Positions 22,886 to 33,550 of a stretch of DNA of 64,000 nucleotides are shown here, piece after piece; the first letter of the stretch is position 1, and the number at the start of each line of letters is the position of its first letter. The DNA comes from Pyrocephalus nanus. Its lineage: Eukaryota > Chordata > Aves > Passeriformes > Tyrannidae. The DNA lies in the NCBI GenBank assembly GCA_038380795.1, contig CM076263.1, forward strand, positions 12,824,709-12,888,708. Direction: 5' to 3'. The notes under the pieces were generated by a model. That model did no database searches. It was not told where the DNA came from and was given only the letters and a program-made list of their open reading frames with translations. The position numbers were made by a program, and so were the translations under genes.

Positions 22886-24164
22886 CATAGATGGGTCTGA
22901 CAATAATATAGAGATATAGTGGATTGAATGTACTGGAATCCCCTTCAGAAAGTCTCCTTAAATACTGAATTTTATTATGTTCAAGGAAGCCTGAGATCTG
23001 CAAAAGAAAAAGAAGTTGAGAAAGGGAGAAATAACATACTAAGTTTATAATAAAAAAACTAAAAGAAGGAAAAACTAACACTTTAGAGAAAAGTACCATT
23101 TAAAGAAAGCACAGTAATTTGACTGCCAGGAAACATAAATCCTCAGTTGTGGGTGACAATAGATCATATAGGTTAGGGGCAAATGACAGGGACTGCTGTA
23201 AGGTTTGCTTACCTGATACTTCACACAAACTGTGTTGGATTTCTAAGATGCTTTGTTAGTGCTCTGTTTCATCTGTGGAGATGCCCTGCAAAGGCTAGTG
23301 AAATAACAGCCTCAGCTTTAATGTATGGGCAGCTGATTTGCAAGTTCTCATTCGCAATTTGCAGTGAAGCGTTTCAAGGCAAGAAAACTAGTGATTGGAT
23401 TCGCTCTAAGAGACTCCACTGTAAATTAAGATGGCTCAGCTACTGCTTTGTGAAAAGTAGGACAGCGATGAGCTGCTTCGTGCTGTGCTCACCCCAAACC
23501 ATATTCAGGAACCTCGGATTCAGGAGTGCCCTTATTCCCTGCTCTTAAACTATTTGGAGCCAACAAGTGACTACCAGTGATGACATGCAAGGAAGGCCTG
23601 AGTAAGGACAATGCTGTAATGCATTAACTCTTTGGTCTTTGGGACCACTGAAGCAGGTTTGAACAAATCTGGAAAAACTGGTATACTCAGAGTTTTCAGT
23701 CAGGTGATGTAAATCTGATTTGCTTCCAGTATCACCTGAGATAGTGATGAAATTGGTGGAAAATAAAATGTGATCTGTGCTCCTAATTTTGCTTCTTGGG
23801 AACATTGTTCTAATGGCTAATAATGCAGAGAGCTATGCCTCTCTTGGGAATTGGTTTAAGTAGTCCATTTGCTAGTGTAAACCACATCTCTGCTGGAAAC
23901 AACGTGGGAGAAACACCATACTCTGTCTTCAACCGAAGTCAAGACAGCAAACCAATTTCAGTGATGACTTGCTGTTATTTATTGAATACTTTCTTGATTG
24001 GTTGTTTTGTTTTCTTAATTATTCTAATTGGAAACACTCTGTTTTCAGAGGTTTAATTGGTCAGATAATCACTTGCTGCTGTAGACACCAAAAAATCTGG
24101 TCATGCAGCAGAGAGAGATATGCCTGTGTTACTTAAGGCTGGTTGATTTAATGCAATGCTGATT
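22886..24164. other. No recognised feature
   Basis: An open frame of 121 codons on the plus strand (23183-23548) has no familiar content and no clear splice or promoter context, so it is not called. Nothing else is recognisable. Confidence 0.4.
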
Positions 24165-24700
24165 ATATAAAATCACATAGAACAGTTTGGGTTGGAGGGG
24201 GTGTTGTAATGATCATCTAGTCTGACCACCTTGCAATCAGCCAGGACACCTTCAAGTAGATCAGGTTTCTCAGAGCCCTGTCCAACCTGATCTTGGATAT
24301 TTCCAAGGATAGGGCATTCACAACTTCTCTGAGCAATGTGTTCCAGTTCTTTACCACTTGCACAGGAAAGAATTCCCTTCTTATATCTAATCTATATCTG
24401 CCCTCTTTAAGTTTGAAGCCATTTCCCCTAGTCCTATTGCTATATGACCTTATAAAATGTCCCTCCAGCTTTTCTGTAACCTCCTCTAGGTACTGCAAGG
24501 TATTCTCCCTGGAGCCTTCTCTCCTCCAGGCTTAACAACCCCAACCCTAAGCCTGTTCTTATAAGAGGGTAGCTCCAGCCCTATGTACATTTTTGTGTCC
24601 CTCCTCTGGATCAGCTCCAAAAGGTCCGTGTAAACAGGTCCACAGTAAAGATACTGCTGAGAACTTCAGCCAAGGACCTCTACTTGCTCCTGTTTCAGCA
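24165..24700 (-). mobile_element. CR1: CR1 LINE 3' part with ORF2 C-terminus remnant
   Basis: The minus strand keeps an open stretch (24217-24498) encoding the C-terminal CR1 ORF2 signature: RREFFPVQVVKNWNTL and then EVVNALSLEISKIRLD. The 3' untranslated part with the decayed tail lies at the left (near 24170). The copy is 5'-truncated. These are dead remains of the LINE's endonuclease/reverse transcriptase polyprotein. Confidence 0.85.
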
Positions 24701-24734
24701 CCCACACAAGCTGGGCTGACTGGGTGCTGCTGAT

Positions 24735-24775
24735 CCCTTACAACTCAGCATATTACATGATTCTGTGATGTAAGG
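24735..24775 (+). mobile_element. CR1: Possible short CR1 3' tail, plus strand
   Basis: The sequence ACAACTCAGCATATTACATG followed by ATTCTGTGATG resembles a plus-strand CR1 3' end with its ATTCTGTGA-type tail. It is only about 40 bases, so confidence is limited. Confidence 0.4.
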
Positions 24776-26584
24776 TGTTGTTTTGTCCCTGCAGGAGACT
24801 GGCTGGGAAGAGATGAATAGCTGACTGGGCCAAGTCAGGGTGTGAGGCTCAGGCTGTGGGTGGGACTCTGGGGCTCTGCTGCTATGGGATGGCTCCTCCA
24901 AGGAGGAAGGTGAGCTGTGGCCAGCACAGGAATGCTTGATCTGAGACCAGCTCATGAGTGAGATTTCAACCCTGCCTCTTGCCATTGCTGAATAGACAAC
25001 ATAGGAAAGGTTTTAGCATGGAGTGTGACTGTAATGTTTGCTCTGCCTTGGATTTCTGGTGAATGGGTGCCAGTTTGTCTGGGACACAGTGACAGAGAAG
25101 GCAGGGTTTGGGCAGCCCTCAAAGTCTGTTTTCATTATAAAAAGGCAGGGGGTGTTGGAAATCTCTTCCATGCCATGAAGTCAGGCTGCAAAAAGAGGAC
25201 TGCGTCTCCCAGGAGGGTGACAGTGCTGCAGGGCCAGTGACTCCTCCTGAGAAGTGTCATCTCCTCTTCAGATCTGAAACACAGTGGCTGCTGGCTAATG
25301 ATCTGTGGCCTATACAAACAGTATGGATGTTTAAATTTTAAAAAGGTGGGAAACTTGATAGTACATGAAAAGTACAGTAACGGGGATGAAATTTTTATCT
25401 ATTTTATATAGTTTCTGTATTTACATATTCTTTCCATATGGAAACTTCACAGTTTGTAAATACAGATTAGTTTGCTCTCCTATTTTGACAGCTCCAAGTT
25501 TGTGTACTCTTAATGTCTATGGTTTCAAAACTGACTGATTTTCTAAGTGTCTTGACCTCTTGTATGCAAACGAACACCACATTCCAGCTTTTTAAGAGGC
25601 ACTAAACTTTTTATTCCAGCAACTATTCCCTTGTCTTGAGAAAACTTGAATTAGCTCCTGAAGCTTGGCCTAACCTAGTGTAACCAAGAGTTCAGGCTGA
25701 CCTCCAAATCTTGCAAATGGGTTTCATAGCTTCAGTATTTTAGGCTTTTGGCTTCTCCACTTAGTGAGAAGAAATATCAGGTGGTCCCTGGGTCAACACT
25801 TCTGTTTTCACTTAGCATGGTTTTCAGAGCAACTGATAAAGATCTGGTTAATCAAAAAAATCTCAGGAACCTTAGTGAAGACCCATGCAAAGCCTTTACT
25901 CCTCACTACCAAGTGCTTTCACAATGGCAAATGACAAAAAGAAGAAGGTTTTTAAAATGCTTCATTTTGGTATCAGAGCAGCTATTCTAAAACCCCCTAT
26001 TATTCTACTAAAATCCAAGTCTTAAAACTCTGTTCCATTTATATTTTATAGCTAGTATGAGCGTAGTATGAGCACATTATGCATGGCTGGCTGTTTCCTT
26101 GTTGGTTCAGAGTATGCCTTGCCAAATACAGAGATGTTTAGTTAAGCCCTAATGTTCCAATAATTGTTCTTTACTTCTTGATGCTGAATCCTGTGGTTAG
26201 GAATTGCAACATCATAATAGGCAGTAATTTGTTTCCCTTAATTCCCTGGGAATGGATTTCCGTGCTAGAAGGGGAAAATAGTTATTGAAGAGCTATCTCT
26301 GTGAATTAAAGAGAAGAATAAAAAGACATTACTGATACCTGAAATAGTTAACTCATTGTCTACAATGATGTATTTTGGCTCAAATCCATGTCTATGGAAA
26401 TCAGCTTTATTTATACACCTCTGAAACTTGGGGAGAGGATTCAAAGCCTCTTATCCCCTGCACTATGTCTGTAGTGTGAGCACAGCCTTCTACCATTGGG
26501 AGATTGTGAGAGTGAAAACTTGTATTTCCTGGCTCTGCTCTCACTGCTGGAGCTGGGAGATGCAGCTAGAATAGTGTCTGGCTC
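24776..26584. other. No recognised feature
   Basis: No gene, RNA or repeat family is recognisable. A short 11-bp tandem duplication (AGTATGAGCGT/AGTATGAGCAC) lies near 26055. Confidence 0.45.
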
Positions 26585-26930
26585 CAGTTCTCCACATCAG
26601 AGGAATGGAGGACAAAAAAACAAGAAGATGTTGGCAGAGGGACAGAATTGGAGTTGAACAGACTCCTGTGAAGAGTTTGAGGGAACTGAATCTGTTTAAT
26701 GTGGTGAAGGATGATACTAAGGGTTGATCTGATAGCTCCCCTGTCAGGTAAAGATGACAAAACTAAGCATGGTAGTGACAGATGAGGCAACAAGGGGCAG
26801 GGTCAGCAAGTTATGGCTTGGCTTGTTCTGCTTCAATATTGAGAAAAACCTTTTCAGTGAAGATGTGTGTCAGAAATTTAGTCAGATAAAAGTACTGGGC
26901 TGGAAACCTATGGATTTTCATGGACTGATA
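26585..26930 (+). mobile_element. CR1: CR1 LINE fragment, plus strand
   Basis: The segment reads as forward CR1 ORF2/3'UTR sequence: GACTCCTGTGAAGAGTTTGA, GAACTGAATCTGTTTAATGT, then GAGGCAACAAGGGGCAGGG. It is decayed, with stops in the former frame, and lacks the tail. Confidence 0.7.
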
Positions 26931-28302
26931 GATAGCTAGGAAAGGGAATGACGCAGTCTGATGCATCCATAGTTGTACCTTTTCATTCAGCTCTATATGC
27001 ATTCTGTCTAGTCTTCATAGTTTAGTCCATGTTTCTTCCTTTACTGTGACTTTGACAAAGAGCAGTGAAGTGAGTGATGGTGATGTAAAGCATTGCATCA
27101 GAGAGTCAAGTGGTGTTCTAAACACTGAGTTTGGCGTGATAGGAGCAATGTTGTCCAGAAGAGAAATGGGTAATACCTCGAAAGAACAAATCTCAAGGAA
27201 AATTCTTTATTTTCTGAAGTAGACTGCTTACTAATATTGTCAAAAACAGCAAGTTCTTTTCTTGTCAGGAAAGGTATGAAATTCTGATTTTCTGATCTCT
27301 GGATAAACTTGCTCTTAACATGCACCTCTGCTTATATTCTTCAACATTTCCAGCTGAATTCATTGGCAGAACATAAAAGGTGGTCCCTCATGAAACATCC
27401 CACCAGTAGAAAATACCCTTAAAAGCCAACAATATCAACAATGTGATCTTTATGTGTCACAAATTTTTTCTCCTGCTCTCATTTGAAGAAATACAAGAAA
27501 GGACAGAACTTGGAGAGCCTTTTTAACCATAATTCCATTAGGCTGAGGCTATGAAAGTTAGGGAAGTGTGTTTTTTACCCTGTTGTTACCTTCACTGTGA
27601 ACTTCCAAAAAACATAGATTCCTCACTCCTTGCAGTTTGGCACGTCTGGCAGGACCTACTTGGGCAGATTAGTGGAGAGGTTGGGGAGTTGGGTGTCTAG
27701 GTAATGATGCTGTGCAGAAAACCCTGTCTTATTCCAGCCATCACTGCATTTGGCTGAAGCTGTTTCTGCAGCCACCCTTGGTATAAACATTCAACCTTCA
27801 AGTTTTTCTCAAAAGGAAGTGCTAACACACAGTGTTTTCTCAAAAACAGTTGAGGAGTTGGGGTTAAAAAAAAAATGAAGGGGGGAAGGATGAGTCATTT
27901 TCCTGGTAACAGAATCAGGATGCAGAGTTTTCATGCATTCAAATCAACCTGATTTTCAGAAAGGAAAATGTAGACAAGGTAAGTGTGCATCTTGGCCAAG
28001 TTCACATGCAGTAGTATTTTGGGTTTTTGTACAGAATGCTTGAGAAACTGAGTCAAAGGCTATGAAGTAGTACACAAAGACAAAAAACAGTTGGAACCAC
28101 TGGATATGATTCAGTATGAATCAGTTAATCAGCAGGCTCGAGAACTCGGAATGATTTCTAGTGTGATACAGCAGACCTTAAGTCCCTGGACCAAAAACTT
28201 TAATGAGAATAAACTATAAGAATTTCTGTAGTTTGAAGTTCCTGTGATTTGCTGTCCAGAAATATGAAATACCCAAGAGAAAGAATTTCATCATGGGGCA
28301 CT
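26931..28302. other. No recognised feature
   Basis: AT-rich sequence with short open frames only. Nothing here can be assigned. Confidence 0.45.
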
Positions 28303-28441
28303 AAAAAAAAAAACAACAAAAAAACCAAACCAAACCAACCAAACAAAAAAACCACACACAAACACACACACACAAAATCACACAAAAAACCCCAACCACA
28401 CCAAAAAACAAACAAGCAAATAAAAAACCCCCAAAAAACTA
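28303..28441. repeat. Strand-asymmetric A/C-only low-complexity tract
   Basis: For about 140 bases the plus strand consists almost only of A and C: A-runs, CCAAACCAAAC, a (CA)n core and CCCCAACC. There are only isolated T or G residues. It is not a simple microsatellite with one unit. The apparent open frames across it are low-complexity artefacts. Confidence 0.8.
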
Positions 28442-30255
28442 CTTCAATTATTTTCATCTTAATTATAACAAAGTATTTTATTTAGACTCTTTAGGATGTT
28501 TATCAGCTTCTATACTAACATGCTACTAAAACAGAACACAATTACCAGAAAACAACAAATAATCAAGCACAGTCAGCTTCTGAAATTTAATTTGTGAAAA
28601 AAACCCCACATTATTCTAAAGGTAGTTATTGCTCTTTTCTTGATCTACAGCTGAAACCTAGGTGGTTACTTAATGGTCAACTATGTTAAGAGTGCAGATC
28701 TGCAGATATGAGTCACTAGAATGTGGAAGAGTTCCTGAAAGATCTTGCTACATTGCATGCCTTCAAAGGGCAGTCAGGAGTGATGCAATGTCTTCAACAG
28801 ATCACACAGCAGCAAGGTGATTAAATCAGCATGGCAAGTTTCACAGCAGTTTGAGCTGATAGCAATGCATCTTGAAATGATTGATTAATACTTTTAGTTC
28901 ATTTACTGAATGCAGTGAGGATAAATTACTTAAATCATATCACTAACTTATTAAAAATGGGAGTTCTACATAATGGGCTCTGCTATTCTGAAGGCTGGCT
29001 CTGAAGATAACACCATCTCATTAAAGTGGGATTTTAATCAGAGGACTGACAGCAAGGGTTTTTTTGCTACAAATTTGCCATAACACATTTTCTAATTTCT
29101 ATAAGTGTGCAAAATAATAGTTTAGATAGCTGTAACAGTTATCTATCCAATCCTTTTGCTAAGCGCAAACTTACAAAAAAAGATTATATTTTTTATTTTA
29201 CTGGAGGGGTTGTGGGCATTTATTTGTTTGTTGTAGGGTTTTGTGTATTTGGTTGGGTTTTTTTAATACAGCTTTCCTAAGTAGATTAATAAACAGTATA
29301 CTTTATTTGTCATTGTTAAATATAGTTAGAGAAATGCCCTGTTGAGTGACATGGATCTCTTGTGGATAACACACATAGGAGTTCACAGTGGAATAATTTA
29401 TACAATTTACAATCAGATGAATACAAACTGGGAATGGGGTAAGCGTGGGAGCAGCAAAGCACCTGTTCCATGTTAATTGATGTGATTGTAATCAAGCCAT
29501 TGGTAGGTAAATCTCTACTCTGTCCACCACTGGTATTATTTGTGTATGTGATATGGCTCTCTTTGGTTTGTAAAAGCAGAAGTCAAAATGGTCAGCTGTC
29601 ATGCAGTCTGGCCTCCTGTGTAACCTCTGTGGAGAACAACATTCCTCAGTGTCTAAGTAAAACTTTCTTAAATTATGAAAAAAAATAATCCATTCTTGAC
29701 TTTGTTTTGATAGGTTTAGGCTTTAAAATAATAATAATAAAAACACCTTGTTGTTAATTATTTTAAGCAGATGCAGTTTATCTTCTGCTTGTTAGGCCTT
29801 GAAGAGAGTAAGAACTCTCTTATAAAAGCCTGGGAAAGTTGATCTAGCAATATGCCCTGATGCTCAAGCAATAATGGGATCTGGGGAGAAAATTCCAGGA
29901 AGAAATAACAAAAATACTTCTTCTGGTGAAATTTATTGTCTCAATGACTAAATATCACTATGCTTGTCCGGCTTGTGCTGCCTTCGGGCCTCATGTGTCA
30001 CGTGCCCGTGATGCTTTCCCCTTCTGTGTGAAGTATCCAATGTTCATGGTGGTGTCAAAGGCAGTTTTGTTCTTTTAAACATTTTGAGGTCCTACTGTTC
30101 TCCTCAGAGGACTATGAGATAATTAAAAAGTAAGTAATTAAAAAAAAAAAGTAAGTAATTAAAAAAAAACCCAGTCATAAATCAATAGCATCCAAACACC
30201 ATTCAGAGAAGTCCCACTTGTATTTTACTTTCTTGTTTTGTTTCTGTCTTTCATC
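28442..30255. other. No gene; short A-rich tandem near the right end
   Basis: Nothing recognisable except an imperfect tandem of AGTAAGTAATTAAAAAA units at about 30129-30172, just before the tail of the CR1 element. Confidence 0.45.
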
Positions 30256-31766
30256 ACAGAATCACAGCATGACAGGATATGCTGAATTAGAAGGGACCCA
30301 CAAGGACCATCAAGTCCAAGTCTTAGCCCTACACAGGGCACCCTACACATCCCCAACAATCACACCATGTGCCTGAGAGAATCATCCAAATGCTACTTGA
30401 CTTTCATCAGGCTTGTCACTGTTACCACTTCCCTGGGGAGCCTGTTGAAGCACCCAACCACCTTCTAGGTGAAGAACCTTTTCGTAATATCCCATCTAAA
30501 CTTCTTCTGACACAACTTCACGCCATTCCCTCAGGTCCTCTCACTTGTCACCGTAGAGAAGAGATCAGTGCCTGTCCCTCATTTTCCCCTCACGAAGAAG
30601 TTGTAGACAGTGATGAGGTCTCAGTCTCCTTTTCTCCATACTGAACATACAAAGTGACCTGTCCTCATACAGCTTCCCCTCAATGCCCTTCACTATGCTC
30701 ATGGCCCTCCTCTGGACACTCTCTAACAGCTTAATGTCTGTCCTGCACACAGGACTCGAGGTGAGGCCACCCCAGTGCAAAGCAGAGCAGAAAAATCCCC
30801 TCCCTCAACCAGCTGATGATACTTTGCCTGATGCCTCCCAGGACATGGTTATCCCTCCTGGCTGTGAGGGCACTGCTGACTCATACTCAACTTGCCACTG
30901 ACCAGGACTCTCAGGTCCCTTTCCACAGTGCTGCTTCTCAGCTTCTTCCCCAGTCTGTACCAACATCCAGGGTTGCCCCATCCCAGCTGCAGAATCCGTC
31001 ACTTTCCCTCGTTGAACTTCATATGATTGGTGATTGCCTATCTCTCTAATTTGTCGAGCTCTCTGCCTTCGAGGGAGTCAACAGCTCCTCTCAGGTTTGT
31101 GTCATCTGCTCAAGATGGAGCCCTGTGGAACCCCACTAGTGACAGGTAGCCAGTCTGATGTCATCCCATTCACTATAACCCTTTGTTCCTGAACCATGAA
31201 CCAATTGCTCACCCACCATAGGATGTGCTTATCCAGCTGTGTGCTGGTTGTTTTGTCCAGAAGAATTCTATGCAAGACAGTATCGAAAGGTTTACTGAAA
31301 TCCAAAAAGATCATATTAACTGTCTTCCCTGTATCAGCTTGGAGAGTCACCTAGTCATAAAAGGAAGTCAGGTTTGATAAATAGGACTTCCCTCTCATGA
31401 AGCTGTGCTGCCTGTGAGTGATAACTGTGTCGTTTTTCGGGTGTTTTTCAATACCTCCCAGAATAATTTTATCCATAACTTTAGCAGGCACTGAAGTAAG
31501 ATTGACAAGCCTGTAGTTTCCAGGGTGCTCCTTCTTGCCCTTCTTGAAAACTGGGACAATGTTCACCAGCTTCCAATCAGTTGGCACCTTTCTGGATTCC
31601 AAAGACAAAAATTATCACGAGAGGCTTTGCAATGACATGAGCCACCGCTTTGAGGAGTCTTGGATTCATTGTACTCCATTACTTTTCTACAGAGAATATT
31701 TGCTCTTGGCTCTACTAATGTAGTGCCTTCAAAACTTTTTCCTTTTCTTCCCAAGTATTTTACTAC
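30256..31766 (-). pseudogene. CR1: CR1 LINE ORF2 (reverse transcriptase) remnant with 3' tail
   Basis: The plus strand starts with the reversed CR1 tail TCACAGAATCACAG. The minus strand encodes ORF2 pieces in several frames. From the 5' side these are PRLLKAVAHVIAKPL; then VPTDWKLVNIVPVFKKG and GNYRLVNLTSVPAKVMDK; then reverse transcriptase motif A, FLDFSKPFDTV; motif B, SGVPQGSIL; and ADDTNLRGAVDSLEG, which is the remnant of the YADD catalytic box region. About 25 codons between the B motif and ADD are missing, and frameshifts break the frame. CR1 ORF2 normally supplies endonuclease and reverse transcriptase for target-primed retrotransposition; this copy is dead. The provirus was inserted at its 5' edge. 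Confidence 0.9.
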
Positions 31767-32328
31767 TGTTGCCTAAATGGCTGTGGGGAAAAAACGACTC
31801 CAAGCCAAATTAGGTAGGAGATAAGATAAGGATACAAAGGTTTTAATGAGTCCCCAGGCTTTCTGGAATACCCCCAGCGCGCGCTCCCGAAATCGAGATG
31901 TTCCCAGTTTTTATAATGATTTTCACCCAATCCCGTCCAGCTACCTCTCAGGTTCTGCCCCTGCCACGCCTCTTGGAAATTGGGTCTGGGGGCGTTTTGG
32001 GACCCTCTCTTCTTCATCTTCATCTTCCTCAGAGCACGTAATGTCCTTGGAGGCCTTCCAGAATTCTAGGCCTGAAGGTTGTTGGGTCTAGGCTGTATCT
32101 TGTTCCGTGGGGTTGAGATGTTCCTCTATCCTTCTACCTTGAAAAAGAGACTAAACAGGCTAAGGAATTTAGGGAATTGATATGGGAATGGGTAACAGGG
32201 GTTTGAGCTGGTGTGTTAAAGGTAAAGGGATAATATTGCTGCTACTCTAAAATCTACATTTACTACATAACTACTTCTAAGATCCACAAAAATTAAAAAA
32301 ATTAAAACATCAAAACTCCATGGTATCA
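31767..32328 (-). mobile_element. 3' LTR of the provirus
   Basis: The LTR is 562 bp, starting TGATACC and ending GGCAACA on the minus strand. It carries the same TATA box (31909-31915) and ATTAAA signal (31842-31847) as the 5' copy; here the ATTAAA would direct 3' end formation of the viral RNA. It differs from the 5' LTR at one position near its U3 end. Confidence 0.95.
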
Positions 32329-32340
32329 GTCCCCCCTTTA
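32329..32340 (-). other. Polypurine tract of the provirus
   Basis: On the minus strand TAAAGGGGGGAC lies directly before the 3' LTR start TGATACC. This is the expected place and composition for the plus-strand primer. Confidence 0.85.
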
Positions 32341-32378
32341 GAGACTGGACAAAACTCAAAAATTTTGTCCAATCTCTA

Positions 32379-32612
32379 CTACTTACATCTAATCATTTTC
32401 CAAAAAGATGACCAACAACTACAACATTGGGTCATGCAATAAGCTATTACACAAACACTAACTATGTACACTACCAGTAGAAACAGTTGTTTAATCCAGA
32501 TCCAGTTCGGTAACCATGAAGTAAGTTTGTGGAGAGTGTCTCCCAAACCCAGTGAGACATTGTCCAGAGATACCTGGTGTAGGATTTTAGTTTGATTCCA
32601 AATTGTAGCCAA
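32379..32612 (-). pseudogene. env: env transmembrane subunit C-terminal remnant
   Basis: This is an open stretch of 77 codons with no ATG start; its first codon is TTG, and an in-frame TAG sits two codons upstream. It begins ATIWNQTKILHQVSL and has a hydrophobic membrane span at about residues 38-59 (WIWIKQLFLLVVYIVSVCVI). It ends in a short Cys-rich cytoplasmic tail (MTQCCSCW). This is the layout of the end of a retroviral TM subunit, which anchors the envelope trimer. The surface subunit, fusion peptide and most of TM are absent. It could have been read only as the end of a larger env, so no functional glycoprotein is possible here. Confidence 0.75.
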
Positions 32613-32746
32613 ATTCTATAGTGCAAATTCAGCACTCACTTTCACGAAGAATATTAGGTGCATTTTACTAAAGCCAAATGTAAATTAGGCTCTAAACTTA
32701 ATTCATAGTTACCGACTGTACAGATAACATGCACAGCAGAAACAGT

Positions 32747-33547
32747 CTATGTCACATCCTCTTCCTCTGAGTTGGGTTCTGCTTTGCTGATAGTCCCAGG
32801 AACTGAAGCTTTCTTTACTCTGGAGTAATGAAACCACGGTCCTTTGCCAGCAACTTTAACAGCAGTGAGGGAAGTCAGCAGGACTTGGAAAGGTCCTTTC
32901 CACTTGGCTCGCAGCGGGCCATTGTCCCACCATCTGATGTAGACCCAGTCTCTTGGTTGGAATTGATGAGCAGGGGTGTCCAATCCTATGGGCCTGGAAA
33001 GCTCGACAAATTTTTTGGAGTTTCTGTAAAGTAGAGCCGGTGTTGCTCCTGGCTTGAGCGTGATGCTTATGGGTTCTGCTTGCTTGGACTTCCTAGGACA
33101 ATCGCTAGCCCACACTAAAGGGATCACAGCATTTTCAACTTCTGTGGGGATCTCTCCATGGTTCTCCTGTATGAAAAAGGTAGCTGCCTCGATATATTTA
33201 GTGTCAGGGATGATAACTTTTATTCCCCCCCCCTTACAGAATTTAATTTCAGCTTCCAGTTTTTCTAATAAATCTCTACCCAATAAAGGCATAGGAGAAT
33301 TTGGCATATAGAGGAATTGATGAGTTACCCAGTGTTTCCCTAATTTAAATTTCAAGGGCTTGAAGAAAGGCCTGGTTTCACTTGCCCCTGTGGCACCAAC
33401 CACAGTTACAGTATCCTGACTCAGTTTTCCTTCCAAGGTGTTTAACACGGAATATGCAGCACCTGTATCAACCAAAAATTCCACATCTTCTCTCCCCAGC
33501 TTAGCTATAACCAGAGGTTCTGCTGGGGTAGAAACCTCCGGTTCCCT
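32747..33547 (-). CDS. pro-pol: Retroviral protease fused to a deleted pol remnant
   Basis: The frame continues directly from gag after its UGA, with 266 codons ending in TAG and no stop between. Residues 1-105 are a retroviral aspartic protease. It has the catalytic LVDTGAAYS (DTG at 27-29) and the C-terminal LLGRDLL signature (88-94), so it looks intact and would cleave Gag. Residues about 140-172 are the start of reverse transcriptase (IPLVWASDC, then ISITLKPGATP). At about residue 176 (near 33020) the frame jumps to the end of integrase: HQFQPRDWVYIRWW, KWKGPFQVLLTSLTAVKV and FHYSRVKKA. All catalytic reverse transcriptase, RNase H and integrase residues are lost, but the deletion kept the frame. 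Gammaretroviruses express pro-pol as a Gag-Pol readthrough product, and that fits the layout here. Confidence 0.88.
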   Translation of the reverse strand, partial: REPEVSTPAEPLVIAKLGREDVEFLVDTGAAYSVLNTLEGKLSQDTVTVVGATGASETRPFFKPLKFKLGKHWVTHQFLYMPNSPMPLLGRDLLEKLEAEIKFCKGGGIKVIIPDTKYIEAATFFIQENHGEIPTEVENAVIPLVWASDCPRKSKQAEPISITLKPGATPALLYRNSKKFVELSRPIGLDTPAHQFQPRDWVYIRWWDNGPLRAKWKGPFQVLLTSLTAVKVAGKGPWFHYSRVKKASVPGTISKAEPNSEEEDVT

Positions 33548-33550
33548 TCA
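33494..33550 (-). promoter_or_regulatory. UGA stop with candidate readthrough pseudoknot
   Basis: The gag stop UGA (33550-33548) is followed after 6 bases (AGGGAA) by a 9-bp stem. CCGGAGGTT (33541-33533) pairs with AACCTCTGG (33519-33511), with one G-U pair. The 13-base loop contains CCCCAG (33528-33523), a perfect 6-base complement of CTGGGG (33499-33494) 11 bases downstream, so an H-type pseudoknot can form. Gammaretroviruses use a pseudoknot about 8 bases after the gag stop to suppress it in a fraction of readings; the known case uses UAG. Pairing was found by eye; readthrough itself is inferred. Confidence 0.75.

Noticed and set aside
23183..23548. A 121-codon plus-strand open frame outside repeats
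   Set aside because: No recognisable domain, no splice or promoter context, and a Cys/Ser/Leu composition like other chance frames in this window.
28200..28485. Open frames of 78-85 codons on both strands rich in Lys/Pro or Phe/Val
   Set aside because: They are translations of the A/C-only low-complexity tract.
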